NCBI GenBank assembly: GCA_020081605.1
Contig: JAHREC010000030.1
Location: 186,001 to 250,000 of the forward strand
Source of the DNA: Albifimbria verrucaria
Lineage: Eukaryota > Ascomycota > Sordariomycetes > Hypocreales > Stachybotryaceae
Reading direction: 5' to 3'
DNA: 64,000 nt
In this document: positions 1-11,326 of the stretch, in pieces
How positions within the stretch are numbered: position 1 is the first letter of the stretch
Layout of the letters: each line of letters begins with the position of its first letter
The notes under the pieces: generated by a model
The model's database searches: none
What the model was told of the DNA's origin: nothing
What the model saw: the letters and a program-made list of their open reading frames with translations, nothing else
Made by a program: the position numbers and the translations under genes

Positions 1-290
1 GTTCACAAGGTCTGATGACTTACGTTGAGGATGACCTTGTCAAGGAATTGCATGGTGTAGCAACAGAACATCAATGGCACAATGCGCCAGTCGATCTTGT
101 GACGCAACTTGTCGATGTTGACCGGCTCCTCGACGCCCGTGCCGGTAGCAGCAGCATCGCGATGGTCGTTCAGGAACTTCCATGCAGAATCGACGTTGGC
201 ATCCGGGGTAACGCCATCATGACTGCCGGTGGAAGGAGGAGCGGGAGAGGTTGTCTCCACGTCGTGGGCCTTCTCGTCGAGGGACGACAT
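1..290 (-). CDS. MFS permease, Dal5/allantoate-permease type (5' exon only, runs off window)
   Basis: Only the first exon lies in the window: ATG at 290, about 89 codons down to 24, then a GTAAGT donor at 23-18. The polar N-terminus of about 60 residues is followed by LRHKIDWRIVPLM and CCYTMQFLDKVILN. That is the usual lead-in to transmembrane segment 1 of fungal anion:cation symporters (allantoate, nicotinate, pantothenate and related carboxylate uptake at the plasma membrane). The segment-1 Asp-Lys pair is present. Substrate cannot be told from this piece. Everything after the first transmembrane helix lies outside the window. Identification rests on family knowledge of the segment-1 pattern. 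Confidence 0.8.
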
Positions 291-3200
291 TGTTGGTCAC
301 CTGCAGCGAGAAAAGCGCAGAGGGCGGGTGAGATCCGAGAGAGGCTGTGATGAGCGTGGTGTAGACAGGGAGCGGGTAACGTCTTCCGACTGCTCACTCT
401 ACCCACAGACAGAGGCCGTGCTGGGAAATTGGTAGGGGATGCAACGAGACGAATAAGCAACAAGTGCAGGGCGTCTACGTGAGCACGATGCACGATGTGT
501 TGGTGACACGAGGTGACAATGCTCAGAAAGAGACAGGTGACGGGATTTTGGGAAGGGGATGTGAGACAAGTGACGAGAGGATCGACCAGGGAACGAGCAG
601 AGAAAAAGAATGGAGCTCGGCCGAGGGAAGCACAATGCAGATGCCAATCACAGGGAAAAAGGAAAGCAAACTCGTCACGGATGGCGAGGTATAAATGAGA
701 AGGCAATGGAGAAGGAAAAGAAGGAAAAGAAGACCAAGAGAACAAGGACCGTGGCAATGCGTGGGATGGATCAGTGCAGTGTGGACATTACGGGTGGATT
801 CCTCCCAGAGATCCGGACAGGTCTTCGTCCAGAGCCTGGTCTCAGCAGAAACAATAAAGGCGTGCCAAGGCCCACAGACGAGTCTGAAGCTGGATATGAG
901 AGGTTCCCAGACTCACGGGACATGCAGTCGTTGGCTAGCTCAGGTAAGAGGATGGCCAAACCCTCGTCCTCTGTGGCGAGGAACCCATGGAGGCACACAA
1001 CCAACAGCATAAACATGGGTGGTGTGTGTAAGTGTGTGAGGGCAAGCGAGGAGAAACGAAATGGGATAATGGCCCGGCCAGCGTCCTCTTGTTGAGCTCG
1101 TCTCTGAATGAATGCATCGGACCATGACGGGGAGGGATCAGCCCCCTACTCTCCCCTCCCAGACCAATCCACGTTGGGTGTTGGTTGATGCTGCAGAACC
1201 GTGATTTCGTTACCGGAAGTGCTTCCAGCAAGGGTCGGTTGCAGGACGGACAAGACCTCACTAAGCCGTCGGCTTGCACCGATGATTTGCTGCTTCCACC
1301 TCGGCACTGGAACCCCGTCCATGGGACCAGCCGTGCATCATCTTGGAAGGGAGGGTTACATTGCCCAAATAGCCGTCGACCCAATCAACCAAGCTCATCC
1401 GGCATGGCAATCGACGGCTTTTCAGAAAAGCTTTCTTGCTTCTTTGTTGCCCCCGTGGTCTGGGGAGTGGCCTCTTCCAATATCGACGATGCCAAGGCAG
1501 AACATTTGGGAACCTGTTCGTCGTGGCTTACATGGCTTCTCTGCAAGCCCAGTGCTGTATCACGACCGTTTCGAGCCAGCTCATCTGTATTATCCTTGGC
1601 CAACCCCAGCCTGATATCTAAGCGAGGGTTCGTAGCCGCTTTTAAAGGACGCGAGCGAACGGGCACAGGATCGCCAGCAAGCAACTCGAAGGGAGAAAAA
1701 GGAAAAAAACACACAGACAGACAAGCACGACCCTGGGCAGCCAGCAGGGTGACATGGGAAAACCCACACCCTGGTCGAGACTCTCGCGCAGAAACAAGGC
1801 CCACAAAGACACTCACAGGACAAACCCCTGCCACCACTCCCGTCCCGCTCGCCCCTCCTCATCCCGGCTACAGGGAGACAGCTGCAGGCTTCCGGTCCAC
1901 GTAGACAGAGAGTGAGGGGTTTGACGCTTGTCATTGCAGCCAACAACGAGAAGTGGACGCCGGGGCCGAGGGCAGAATACGGCCCCTCCCCGGCGAGTTG
2001 GATCTGAGAAGGGCAAGGTTTCCTTCTCTCCAGCATGGCATTCGTATGGTCGGGTAAGATCTCTGCGCTGCGGTTCTGTGTCAGACATTTTTGCAGCATC
2101 TCGTGCGTTTTGGTGATCGGCGCAGGCAGCAGAAGCACCGTATCTGAGCCGGACTCGGGCCGGTTTGGGCGTGCCCTTGTCTCAATCAATCACCGAAAAC
2201 GAAGGGTTCTTCTGCTTCTCCCGCCGCCCGATCAAGTGCCCCAGTCCATGGCTGTTCCTGTTTTGCTTGGCAAACCGTCTCATCAGTGTTTGTTGCATTT
2301 ACCCTCGAAGCATGAACCCAGCAGAAGGAAGACTCAGCTAGGAGTCGTGGCGTTGCCCATAGCATAATCCCCTTCGTGTTGCAGCCCTGAGCCCATATTG
2401 TCATGGGTGTTGACTGAGAGGTGCAAGGTGTGTGGGCAAATAACAGAAAAAGCAAACATGAAAATTAATTAGCCCTGGCGAGAAAAGGGTCGATTCGCAA
2501 ACCCAGCCTGTAAGGGATGAGGATCGATCGGGGGACAAGGGCGGATTATTAAAGCCCCTGCCCAAGGTTGCATCCAGGACTGCCGTCCTCTCAGCCAAGG
2601 GCCAGGCCATTGCTCAACCATGATGCCAGCAGCAGGGGAGCCCTGGACAGGCTAGACCTAGACCTACCGAAACGGCCCATTTCATATGCGTTGCAGTTGC
2701 ACCACTTACATGGCTCTCGTAACAGGCTGCCGTGTCTGGAAACCACCAGAACAGCCCTCTGAATGGACCGCAACCATTGCACGGCTATGCAGCTCCCTGC
2801 TCCCGCTGCTGATATGCCTGTATCCTTGCTATTATCACTTTGCGTGAGATTCGAGGCTGCGCGAGGTAAATTGACCAGGGACGGAGGGGAGGCGAATAGT
2901 CCAAGCTTGCCATCGACATCATCTGGTACGGTCACAATGAGATGAGTGCCGCTCGGCATTGGCTCGTACCGTAACATTTGGTAACCGTGTGTTGCAGTTG
3001 CGTGCTCGGCCCATCCACCCATCCATGGGCAACAACGAAGCGCTCACGGGGGTAGAGGCGAATTGCCGCAGGCGAGGGGCAGTTCAGCTCTCCAATTGAG
3101 CCGGTCTATCAGCATCTATTGTTCCCCTTCCCTGCCATGCGTACAGTAGCACTGCAACACACGGCACAACGTTGCCCTCAGCGCAGTCTCTTTATTCCCT

Positions 3201-3858
3201 CGACTTTCAGCCAAGACGGTCCTCCTTGCCCGTCAGCCCAGGGGTATCAGGCACAAAACGCGTCCCGACAACCAGGGACGACCACTCGGAGACGAAGCCC
3301 TCGGCCCATGACCGAATGTGCTTGCATAACCCGGCGGTCCTGCATGCTCACGTAGGTACGGATAGATGTATAACTATCAAGGGCGGAAAGCCTTCTGCAG
3401 ACTCTTCCAGGGGCCCCCAAACGGCGAGTGAAAGATCCGTCTGCCACCTGGCGGCTGGTCTTATACGCAACACAACCTTGAACGTTCCAGAGCAGAAGCG
3501 AGTCTGGTACTGCAACGACAGAAGACACGGACCGGGGGTGTCGAAAACCGTTTTCCTCGAACCTATCGATTAAAAAAAGTGGGAAAATGTGAGAGGCTTC
3601 TCAGACTCTGTCTCAGTTACTTATGAATTTCTGCAACCCACACTCGAGCCCACTCACCTTTGGCCTTCTCCGCTCTCTCCAGAGGCTCTCAACACCAGCA
3701 CACGCACCTTGCAACGCCCTCCAGCTCACCTTGATACCTATTTCCTTTTCATTGCGTTGCGTTCTTTAGTTGCAGCTGCTGTTACCTCTCCTTCTGTCTC
3801 GTCTGAGAACGTTTCCCGCCCTTCCCGAGACGAAGAAAAGAAGCAAATCACCGCAAAT
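291..3858. promoter_or_regulatory. 3.6 kb divergent intergenic region
   Basis: It separates the leftward MFS permease from the rightward Pth11-like gene, so it holds both upstream regions. Open frames inside (for example 1185-1904) lack recognisable domains and introns. A pyrimidine-rich stretch at about 3650-3800 just before the Pth11-like ATG looks like a fungal transcription-start region. No transposon or RNA gene was seen. Confidence 0.5.
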
Positions 3859-5299
3859 ATGGCCTGGGTCGTCAACGCTAGTTCCGAGGTCGAGAAGATC
3901 TCGCAGTATCCGACTATCATCGCCATCTGCATCATCCTTTCGGTTCTCTCGCTTGGTGTTGTCATCACCCGTCTTCGCATCCGTCACAAGAACCGTGGTC
4001 TGGCTGCTGATGACTGGATGGCCTTGCTCTCCGTTGTCTTTGCCACCATCTATTCCATCCTCACTATCATTCGTAAGTTCATCATATTCCATCAAAACGT
4101 GTATCACAGTAAGAAACCTCATCTCTAATATCAAACTTTTAGAAACCAGATATGGTCTTGGTCTTCCAGTTAAGCTCCGGCCCAAGCCAAATCTTGTTGT
4201 TTACACTCGAGTCAACTTTGCCGGTCGTCCCTTCTATCAGCTTGGCATTAGCTTCTTCAAGATCGCTCTGCTCATCAGCTATCTGCGTCTACTTAAGGGA
4301 ACTGACCAGAAGCTTTACCGTATCATTGTGTGGAGTGCCATCTTCGTCGTGTTTGCCTCTCACCTTGGCTGCACATGCTCTTTGATCTTTGCATGCTCGC
4401 CAGTAAGAATCTCTTCTTCACCCATCTATAAACTAGGCTAACATTATCCTTCTACTTCATAGGTCGATAAATCGTGGAATCCACTCAATGCTGATGGAAC
4501 CCCAAAGGCAGGGAAGTGCTTGGCTCCCGGCCCTAGTTTCACGGCCTATGCCGTTGTTACTATTGTCTGCGATGTCATCGTGGGGATCATCCCCTTCCCG
4601 TCCTGCTGGGTCTTAACATCCAGCGAAGCAAGAAAATCGGTCTCATCGGCATCTTCACCCTTGGTCTTTTCACGACCATCTGCTCCATCATGCGCTACCT
4701 GCAGATCAACCGCATCCAATATGGTGACGGCAACAGCACCATGCTTGTTCTCTGGGGAACAATCGAGTTCAATGTGGGCGTAAGTATCCAAGACCCCGTC
4801 ACCCTGCCTGAGACATAGCTCTCGTTCACTTCCCTGAATTTTTTCGAATGGCACTGCTCACAGACTTGTCCAGAACATGGTCTCATCACTTCCATTCCTA
4901 GCGCCGGTCTTCCTCAGGAAGGCCAAGGAATACCGCTACAAGCATTCCAACGGCTATGGGTCGTCTGCCACCGATGGCAACAAACGCAACCGCGCCCTCA
5001 TGGGCGGCGAGCACTACAAGCTCGGCAGCATGAGCCGCAGCAACACACGCGGTGGAATTGGTACCAATGTGACCAATATCACCGCCAAGATGTCCGCAAG
5101 CGAGGAGAACATTCTCGCCGGCGATAGCAGCATCATCAAATCAGTCACCTACACCGTGCAGGTGAGCGACGACGAGGAAAAGGGGATCGCCGCCGCACCC
5201 AAGACTCGCAGTAACCAGCCGCCCAATGAGGTGGAGCATGGCTTGAGGCCTTACCAGGAGGGAAACGTCAGCTTGAGGCTGTCTATGCGAGGAAGATGA
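3859..5299 (+). CDS. Pth11-like / fungal rhodopsin-domain integral membrane protein
   Basis: Seven-helix membrane protein of the fungal rhodopsin-domain (Pth11-like) family; some members act as surface-sensing G-protein-coupled receptors, many are uncharacterised. Exons 3859-4072, 4143-4402, 4463-4779 and 4874-5299. Start chosen for the CAAATATGG context and an extracellular N-terminus followed by a helix (TIIAICIILSVLSLGVVI). Later helices include LLSVVFATIYSIL, FFKIALLISYLRLL, IFVVFASHLGC and AYAVVTIVCDVIVG. The GLAADDWM motif after helix 1 is typical. The hydrophilic tail of about 140 residues is presumably cytoplasmic. One base is missing in the C run at 4597-4599; with it the frame continues into IGLIGIFTLGLFTTIC and the coding length becomes 1218 nt (405 aa). 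There is no CFEM domain. Ligand unknown. Confidence 0.85.
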
Positions 5300-5902
5300 A
5301 AATGGAGGCACGAGCTAAGACCCTGGCTGCAGTGTGTCTCAGGACGTTCACAAAGTTTGGTATATACTTATCTACATGAGCAATTACTGTTGGAGTTAAA
5401 GGAGGACTTTTGCTGTCGATACCCCGGCAATGATTCTTAGCTACAGATTCGATATAGAATTCACGAAATTCTCGATCTTACAAAATGTACACTATGCATG
5501 CACACTATATCTACTGTACCAAGTTTAACATCGAAGCTGAAAAGTGACTGGGGTTGTTATCAATGCGTAAAACATTGGATGGTGATGAAGCACGGTGCAG
5601 GCATACACGATGCACCATTTTGATTCTAGGGTCTTTTTCCTAGTAGAGGCTAAGATCTAACTAGTTGTAACGGGGGTGCGAATCTGTGTGCCATCATCCT
5701 TGACAGGTGGTCAGCACCTACCCGAATTCATGGTGGTGCTCAGGCCCGCGAAGCCGCTCTCACTGTAGATCACAACCTTTTCCATAACACCGAGAGCCAC
5801 GCGCAGATCATCATCTAAACCAGCTAAGGCCTGGTCTCTCTTTTCAAATCCTGTCCCCACGCAGCCTGAGCGAGAAAAACTCGGTTGACTACATACTCCC
5901 AA
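5300..5902. other. Convergent 3' intergenic region
   Basis: Lies between the stop codons of the Pth11-like gene (+) and the FAD monooxygenase (-). It is moderately AT-rich and should contain both 3' UTRs. I see no coding sequence in it. Confidence 0.5.
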
Positions 5903-7368
5903 TTACTCTTCAGTGAAGTCTATCTTCATCGCCCGCCTAGTCAACAAGGGGCTCGTCTTGTCTATCCTAGACCAATCGTGGGCGTCAAGGCATGCACGCC
6001 GTGATGCCAAGACACCAGGACGGGCCCTATCGACAACAATGTTCTCGTAATCGTCCAAAGCAGCTCTCAGTGCGGAAAATTCTGCTTCGGGGATTCGGAC
6101 TGCGCCTTCAATAGTGGGACGAGGCGCTCGGCGAAATCAAGCACGTCGACGATGGAGTGGTTTGCGCCTTCTCCACGATCTATCCAACACGGATGCTTGT
6201 CAATTATGGAGCTAAGTGGAGATGGGGCATGTTGACTTACACATGGCCATCGCATGAAGCGAATCGCCCATCAAAACTGCACGGCCGGTCGTTCGCAGAC
6301 CCTTCGGTGGGGGTAATCTTGCAGATCAAGGCTCTTGATATCCGTGTCCTCGGGAATCGCCTGAGTAATTGACCGGAACGGCTCGGCCCACGTGGCTGCA
6401 AACTTTTGAATGAGCCGATGTCTCTCTTCGTTGGTAGAAGGAGCCTCAATGGGCTCAGAGCTCCCGAAGAAGCCTTCACTGTATGGCCATGACACGCAAA
6501 TCTGGCAACTGTATTTGTCTGTGCTGTCTTCGTTGTTGCCAGGAGCATCAAGCACTACAATTTGGGCTCGCATTAGTGTATGGCCTCAAAGGGAAGTGAT
6601 AAAAGCCACTTACTACTCATGTAAACGAAGCTGTTGTTCTCGGAGGCAGTGCCTTGCAAAAGAACGGATCCAGCCTCCGGATCGGCTCTATTTGCTCAGG
6701 GTGTAAGAAACCTTCAAGCCCAGGACCTTGACGGGTATAGTATGGCTTTGGTGCTGGTCAGGAATAACGCTCGGCGTACACGAGAATTTCCGCCATCGCA
6801 GGCCACGAGCAAACGCCCCTCGCAAGAGGAGCCGTCTTCGAATGTAGCCCTGACCGTTGCGTTATTGTTGACTTCCAAATCGCGGAATGCCTTTCCCCAC
6901 TAGCGCAGCGTGTAAGTTATGAAAAGCAATATTGCCAGGATGCAACAGAGTTCAACAGGGACTTGCCTCGATATTGATATCTGTGGCTAACAGACGGCGT
7001 AATCTCTCCCGAGTGACGCGGATACGATCGGCCTCCGAGGCGCGAGGGGTTTCGGCAGTGAGCTCGCCCGTGGACAAGTCGTAGAAGGGGAACCTAGAAG
7101 AGGCGCCACCAGCAACGGCAGAGCGGTCCACGTAAGCATCGGGTAGGCGCTGGACCAAGTCGGGATTCAGCAGGGCGCGCAGCGCTGGCAAGGACCAGTG
7201 TAGCGTCAAACCCCAGCCCACACCACGGGTCGTCAGATCCGTGTCTCGCTCGAAAACTCGAAATGGTATGCCGTTCTTGCGGAGGTGCTGGGCGAGCAAG
7301 AGCCCACTGATGCCAGCACCAATGATGAGCACGGGCAGGGTCTCAGGTTGACCGTTGACTTGGGCCAT
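5903..7368 (-). CDS. FAD-dependent aromatic monooxygenase (PHBH fold)
   Basis: Class A flavoprotein hydroxylase, NAD(P)H- and FAD-dependent, probably acting on an aromatic or polyketide-like substrate. Exons 7368-6967, 6899-6614, 6554-6241 and 6179-5903. All three fingerprints are present: GAGISG for ADP binding at residues 17-22, the DG motif (VACDGGNSR, about 169) and the GD motif (MGDSLHAMAM, about 325) followed by GEGANHSIVDVLDFAERL. Intron 1 appears to use a GC donor (GAG|GCAAGT). Five single-base gaps (6761-6762, about 6697, 6658-6661, 6309-6313, 6105-6106) break the frame. Adding one base at each gives exactly 1284 nt (427 aa), normal for the family, so I read the gene as intact and mis-sequenced. 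Substrate unknown; a nearby MFS exporter and CoA-transferase hint at a small metabolic locus. Confidence 0.85.
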
Positions 7369-9470
7369 GTTGTGTTACTCTGATGAGACTGCAAAATGTA
7401 GGGCTTAGTGAGCTGTCGTATAACAAGAGGGGCCTAGAGGTGTTCGGTGATAACCCGGCCGGCCAGTCTGTGCTCAAATGAAATACCTTTGGTCAGGGTC
7501 GTGAATGGTTCCTGTCTCTATCGTTAAACCATGTCAGTTTAGCTTGCATAACGTGAATGAAGAACCAGATACCCTGGGCTTCGGGTGATCACCGACCCAC
7601 TAGAGCAAAAGCCTCATTGATTAAGGACACGCCCTGTCGATATTGTGCAACGAGGACAGAAACAGTAGATTCCCGCAAGCCCGTGCAGGCCTTGCCAACG
7701 GCTTCACTTCCCCGTCGACTCACCCTAACCAACTGTTGAATGTCAAAAAATCGCGCCACTCCGAAGCACACCAACATGCCTGCAAGCCAGTGGGGAAAAA
7801 CTTGTTGCGGGCAATCTCCACCGTCAACCCTGGATATTGATCGTGGTGATGTCCACAATTACATCGGATTTTCGCCGCTGAAGCGGACAGACAGATCGGT
7901 TAACCCTATCAACGGTTCCCTCATCAGTCGATTTAAGCCTTTGCCTATATGGACAGGATCCATCGGACGGGCTAAGGGGATCCGCACATTGCCCTACTTG
8001 AGCATGCGACTAGGGTCGGGCCAGTTCAGTTCTAGCGTCGGCCTGGTCTTCTCTGGTGCTGCTTTGTCAGAATGGCCAAGTGATGCGTAAAAAGGAGAAC
8101 AGGTCAAGCAGGCCTTAGGTTTTCGTACGAATATCAATCGTTGAAACACAGGGAAAGAATACAAAATTCTTAAACTAGAATAAGAATATGTTTATAAATT
8201 TATTCTGATTCTATTGTCTTTCCAAATGAATAAAGTTATGATACTTACCGATCCTTATTCTTCCTCATCCAGTGTGTGGTCCTTCTTGTATGGCTACTGA
8301 TTTGACCGTGTTTCATCACCGTGTGAGGCAGGATGCTTAATTCAGGCTGCACTAATTGCCGTCTTGGCGCGACATCTGCCCCTGTTCCAACTTCTCTGGT
8401 AGAGCTTAGTGAATTTAGATCTCGAAGATACGATGGGTGTCCTGAATAGCGTCCGTCACAAAGCTGTTTGTGTCCTTGACTAAAACAGTAATTCTCCCGA
8501 GCATGCAAATAGGAGAGACGGTAATTGTCGGAATTGCGAATTATCCATTCAACAACTATACCAATATTACATTTCTCAATTTGAAATCAATCGCGGACCA
8601 TTACTCCTAACCTAATTATCATTACCTAGGTAGAATCAACGCACACTTAACCTTTTCCACTTATTTGCGAGGCCACTTGGGCATTCGAGGTTGGCCAGCA
8701 ATTCTTGCACTAGAAGATACCCATATGATTTTGTTCATCAACCCCTGCGGTGTGACCTAGATGAACTTCCTTTTTCTATAAAGTAGTCCTCTGCAGCTGC
8801 TGTTCTGCGTAAGGCAACGTTTGAGCTTAGATGATCACGTGGTAGTGAGCTGGCTACAGGAGCATGTCTAATCCTCCACGTCGTGCGAAGATGGCTTGTT
8901 CCAACTCCACCTGTTCGCCTGAATCGGTGCGTTGGATGCGACGAGCACCTCTTGCTCCACGGATTGGAAATGAAAAAGCTACAACCAAGTCCAGTGTTAG
9001 GGTATTCTGCTGAATGAGAATGTATATGGAGAGAGCCATTCCAGTAGATACGACCGAATTTCTGAGCTATTTCCTTGGGTGCGCAAAGCGGCAGTATAAG
9101 CAGATGCCCTGTAGCCGTTTCGCTGCCCCCGTACACAGTATTCTACTTTAAAATATTGTAAAGGATTATCTTTATTTTGTATTTTACAAAGTATCTGTGG
9201 ATAATGAACTACTTATTTTATTTATACCACATCTAGATCCTTGAATTACCTAGCTTATCCCTTATCGTATTGGACCTAATGCTTACATGTGACTTCGCCC
9301 GCAGCTTCGCGCACTCAAGGAGATCTACCAACTACATCGACCCCACCAACAGAAATTTGGCCTCTATGGTAAACCCTCACTCAGGTCTCCCTCATAACAT
9401 CCTATCTCTATATTCTCCTCTCTTAAGGCCTATGACGACCACGTAATCTTAGCAAATACCCGCAACATTA
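7369..9470. other. AT-rich intergenic region without a supported gene
   Basis: About 2.1 kb between the monooxygenase start and the conserved unknown at 9471. Stretches at about 8150-8240, 8520-8640 and 9140-9260 are strongly AT-rich. Short open frames (8245-8508 and 8738-9136 on the minus strand) show no family I recognise. Degraded mobile DNA is possible, but no terminal repeats or transposase motifs are visible. Confidence 0.4.
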
Positions 9471-10456
9471 ATGGACAACAGCGAGGTAAAACAGCTCTCA
9501 ATCGACACTCTTAATGGATCCCATCGTGAGCTGCTGGAACGAGGAATATCCCGAGTTCTCACCACTAATATTGCTGAGATCACATATGCCCAGATAATTG
9601 ACGGACTCCCCTTGCTGAGGTAGCCAACGATACGGGGCAAAGTAAACCTCAAGGCCGCCACCCTATTAACGAGGCTCATAAGCACCTTTGCCCAGGCGTA
9701 TTAGACAAAACACAAGAGTTTCGTGACAAGTTCTCGCCAGCCATCCTCCATTACGACTCTAGAGTGAGTAGCCAGGGTTATAGTAATTCACTACGCCAAC
9801 TGACTAATGAACCAAAGCTGTTATTTACGTATTTGGCAGCTGCACCTGCGTCTCGGGCCTTTAACACACGTCTCATTGAGCTACTTGCTGTCTCGATTCA
9901 TCAGATTGCCGTTCATCTTTTCAATCTCGATATCAGCCTCCATAAGACTGGCGGTATTGCTGAATGGGCTCCTCCGAAATCGGACGAGTTTTGGTGGAGA
10001 TGGAATCCAGATGGGCCTGCACCTACCATGTTTTACCATACGTGGTATCAAGATAGCGACCAGTATCCGAATGGCGTCGCAGACATCGTGGGTTATTGGG
10101 CCGAAGCTCGTATCTTTGGTGGAGTTGTTCTCTTTGACCGGCAGAAGCCCAAGAACCAATATGCTGAATCAGATGCCATCTACTTACATCCTGATAGATA
10201 CAACTCGACGTACAGGATTTGCCGACTTATTCCGGAACAGAAGCAAGCTTTGATTGAATTTATCTACAATCCTGGGCCGTGCTACAATCCTCTTCCAATT
10301 CTTCCTAACCAGGATAATCGAGAGCGAATCGATCCTGAGGAACCTATCGAAGAAACTGGCGTCTACCGAGACATATGGGAACGGAAGAACCGCCCATTTC
10401 AAGGATGGGATTTGAGGATGAGGGATGTATGGGACAAAGTTGATTTCCCACACTAG
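9471..10456 (+). CDS. Conserved fungal protein of unknown function
   Basis: I recall similar uncharacterised proteins in many ascomycetes, with no assigned function. The ATG at 9471 opens MDNSEVKQLSIDTLNGSHR. One base is missing in the C run at 9608-9611; adding it joins this to the rest in a single 987-nt exon (328 aa). Conserved-looking blocks are GQSKPQGRHPINEAHKHLCP, LRQLTNEPKLLFTYLAAAP, YLHPDRYNSTYRI, PEEPIEETGVYRDIWERK and a terminal RDVWDKVDFPH. No signal peptide or membrane segment is evident, so it is probably soluble. It stands alone in AT-rich spacers between the monooxygenase and an MFS gene, which does not tell its job. Confidence 0.72.
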
Positions 10457-11326
10457 AGGATAAGGGCGATGCTATGAGACGGGCCAAAGCTAGAAAATTC
10501 CAGGCTGATTATGGCAACGGTTGTGACGATGGCGATGGCGAAGAATATCTCTAAGCCGGATCGATAATAGTAGATTTGATCTTAGCAGTGTGGTGCGTAC
10601 CTCTGACTGCAATAATAAATGATTATTTTAAACCGTACATCACCCTCATTTAGTGAAGCATACAAATGTGATAAGTTTACATTTGGCCGTTCCCTATCTT
10701 AGTCATATGCCTACTTTATTCGAATCCTAGCGATATTTTAATTTACCTACGGAGCATGCATATCCTCAAATGGCAAGAAATCATCCGCACAGAAACCAAC
10801 GCGAGAGGGAAACATTACGTCTTTGACTTGAGGTTGCATTGCAGCCAGCGTATCAATATGCAATGCATGTCAGATATAGGGAGCAATCAAGATCTTTACT
10901 GTCGCTTGAACAAGAGACCTTTTTTTTATTTGCAATGACTTCATGGATGCGCGCGTTTGGTACGAAAGGGCCCAGATTCTTACCTAAGAACTGCCCAGCT
11001 TGTTCGTGCTGTGCCTTTGTTCATTCGATGTCATCGTACCGACTTCGTGCACTTTTCGTAATTGGATGAATAAAAGAGTGGAGATGGTTGTCAAAGCCAG
11101 GGCGTAATTGACAGGCTTGGCATCATGGCTCGCTAGGATCGATATTGGTCTAGAACTAAAGAACATGGTTAGTCCTAGGAGGGGCCTAGGTAAACTTTTC
11201 TTCGCAAACAGGTATATAGAGACGTCCGTAAGAAACGGACCCCAATTCACACGTGGCTGACGTCTTCAACAACTCATTGAATTGACGGCCAGAACGGAGG
11301 CACGCGTGTCCCATCCGAACAGTAAA
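10457..11326. other. Intergenic region upstream of MFS gene
   Basis: About 0.9 kb of AT-rich sequence between the unknown gene and the MFS start at 11327. No conserved coding sequence or RNA gene seen. Presumably contains the MFS promoter. Confidence 0.4.

Noticed and set aside
170..757. 195-codon minus-strand frame overlapping the MFS start
   Set aside because: Overlaps the real first exon in another frame and is Ser/Pro/Leu-rich without motifs.
1185..1904. 239-codon frame in the first intergenic region
   Set aside because: No domain, no codon regularity, and competing frames on both strands of similar length; likely chance in GC-rich promoter DNA.
4597..4599. Programmed ribosomal frameshifting as the reason for broken frames
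   Set aside because: Breaks occur in many unrelated genes, several per gene, at varied runs without slippery-site plus stimulator structure.
5903..7368. Pseudogenisation or RIP as cause of frame breaks
   Set aside because: RIP makes C-to-T changes, not single-base losses; motifs and splice sites are intact and housekeeping genes are equally affected.
8150..9260. Degenerate transposon in the AT-rich spacer
   Set aside because: No terminal repeats, target duplication or transposase fragments could be recognised.
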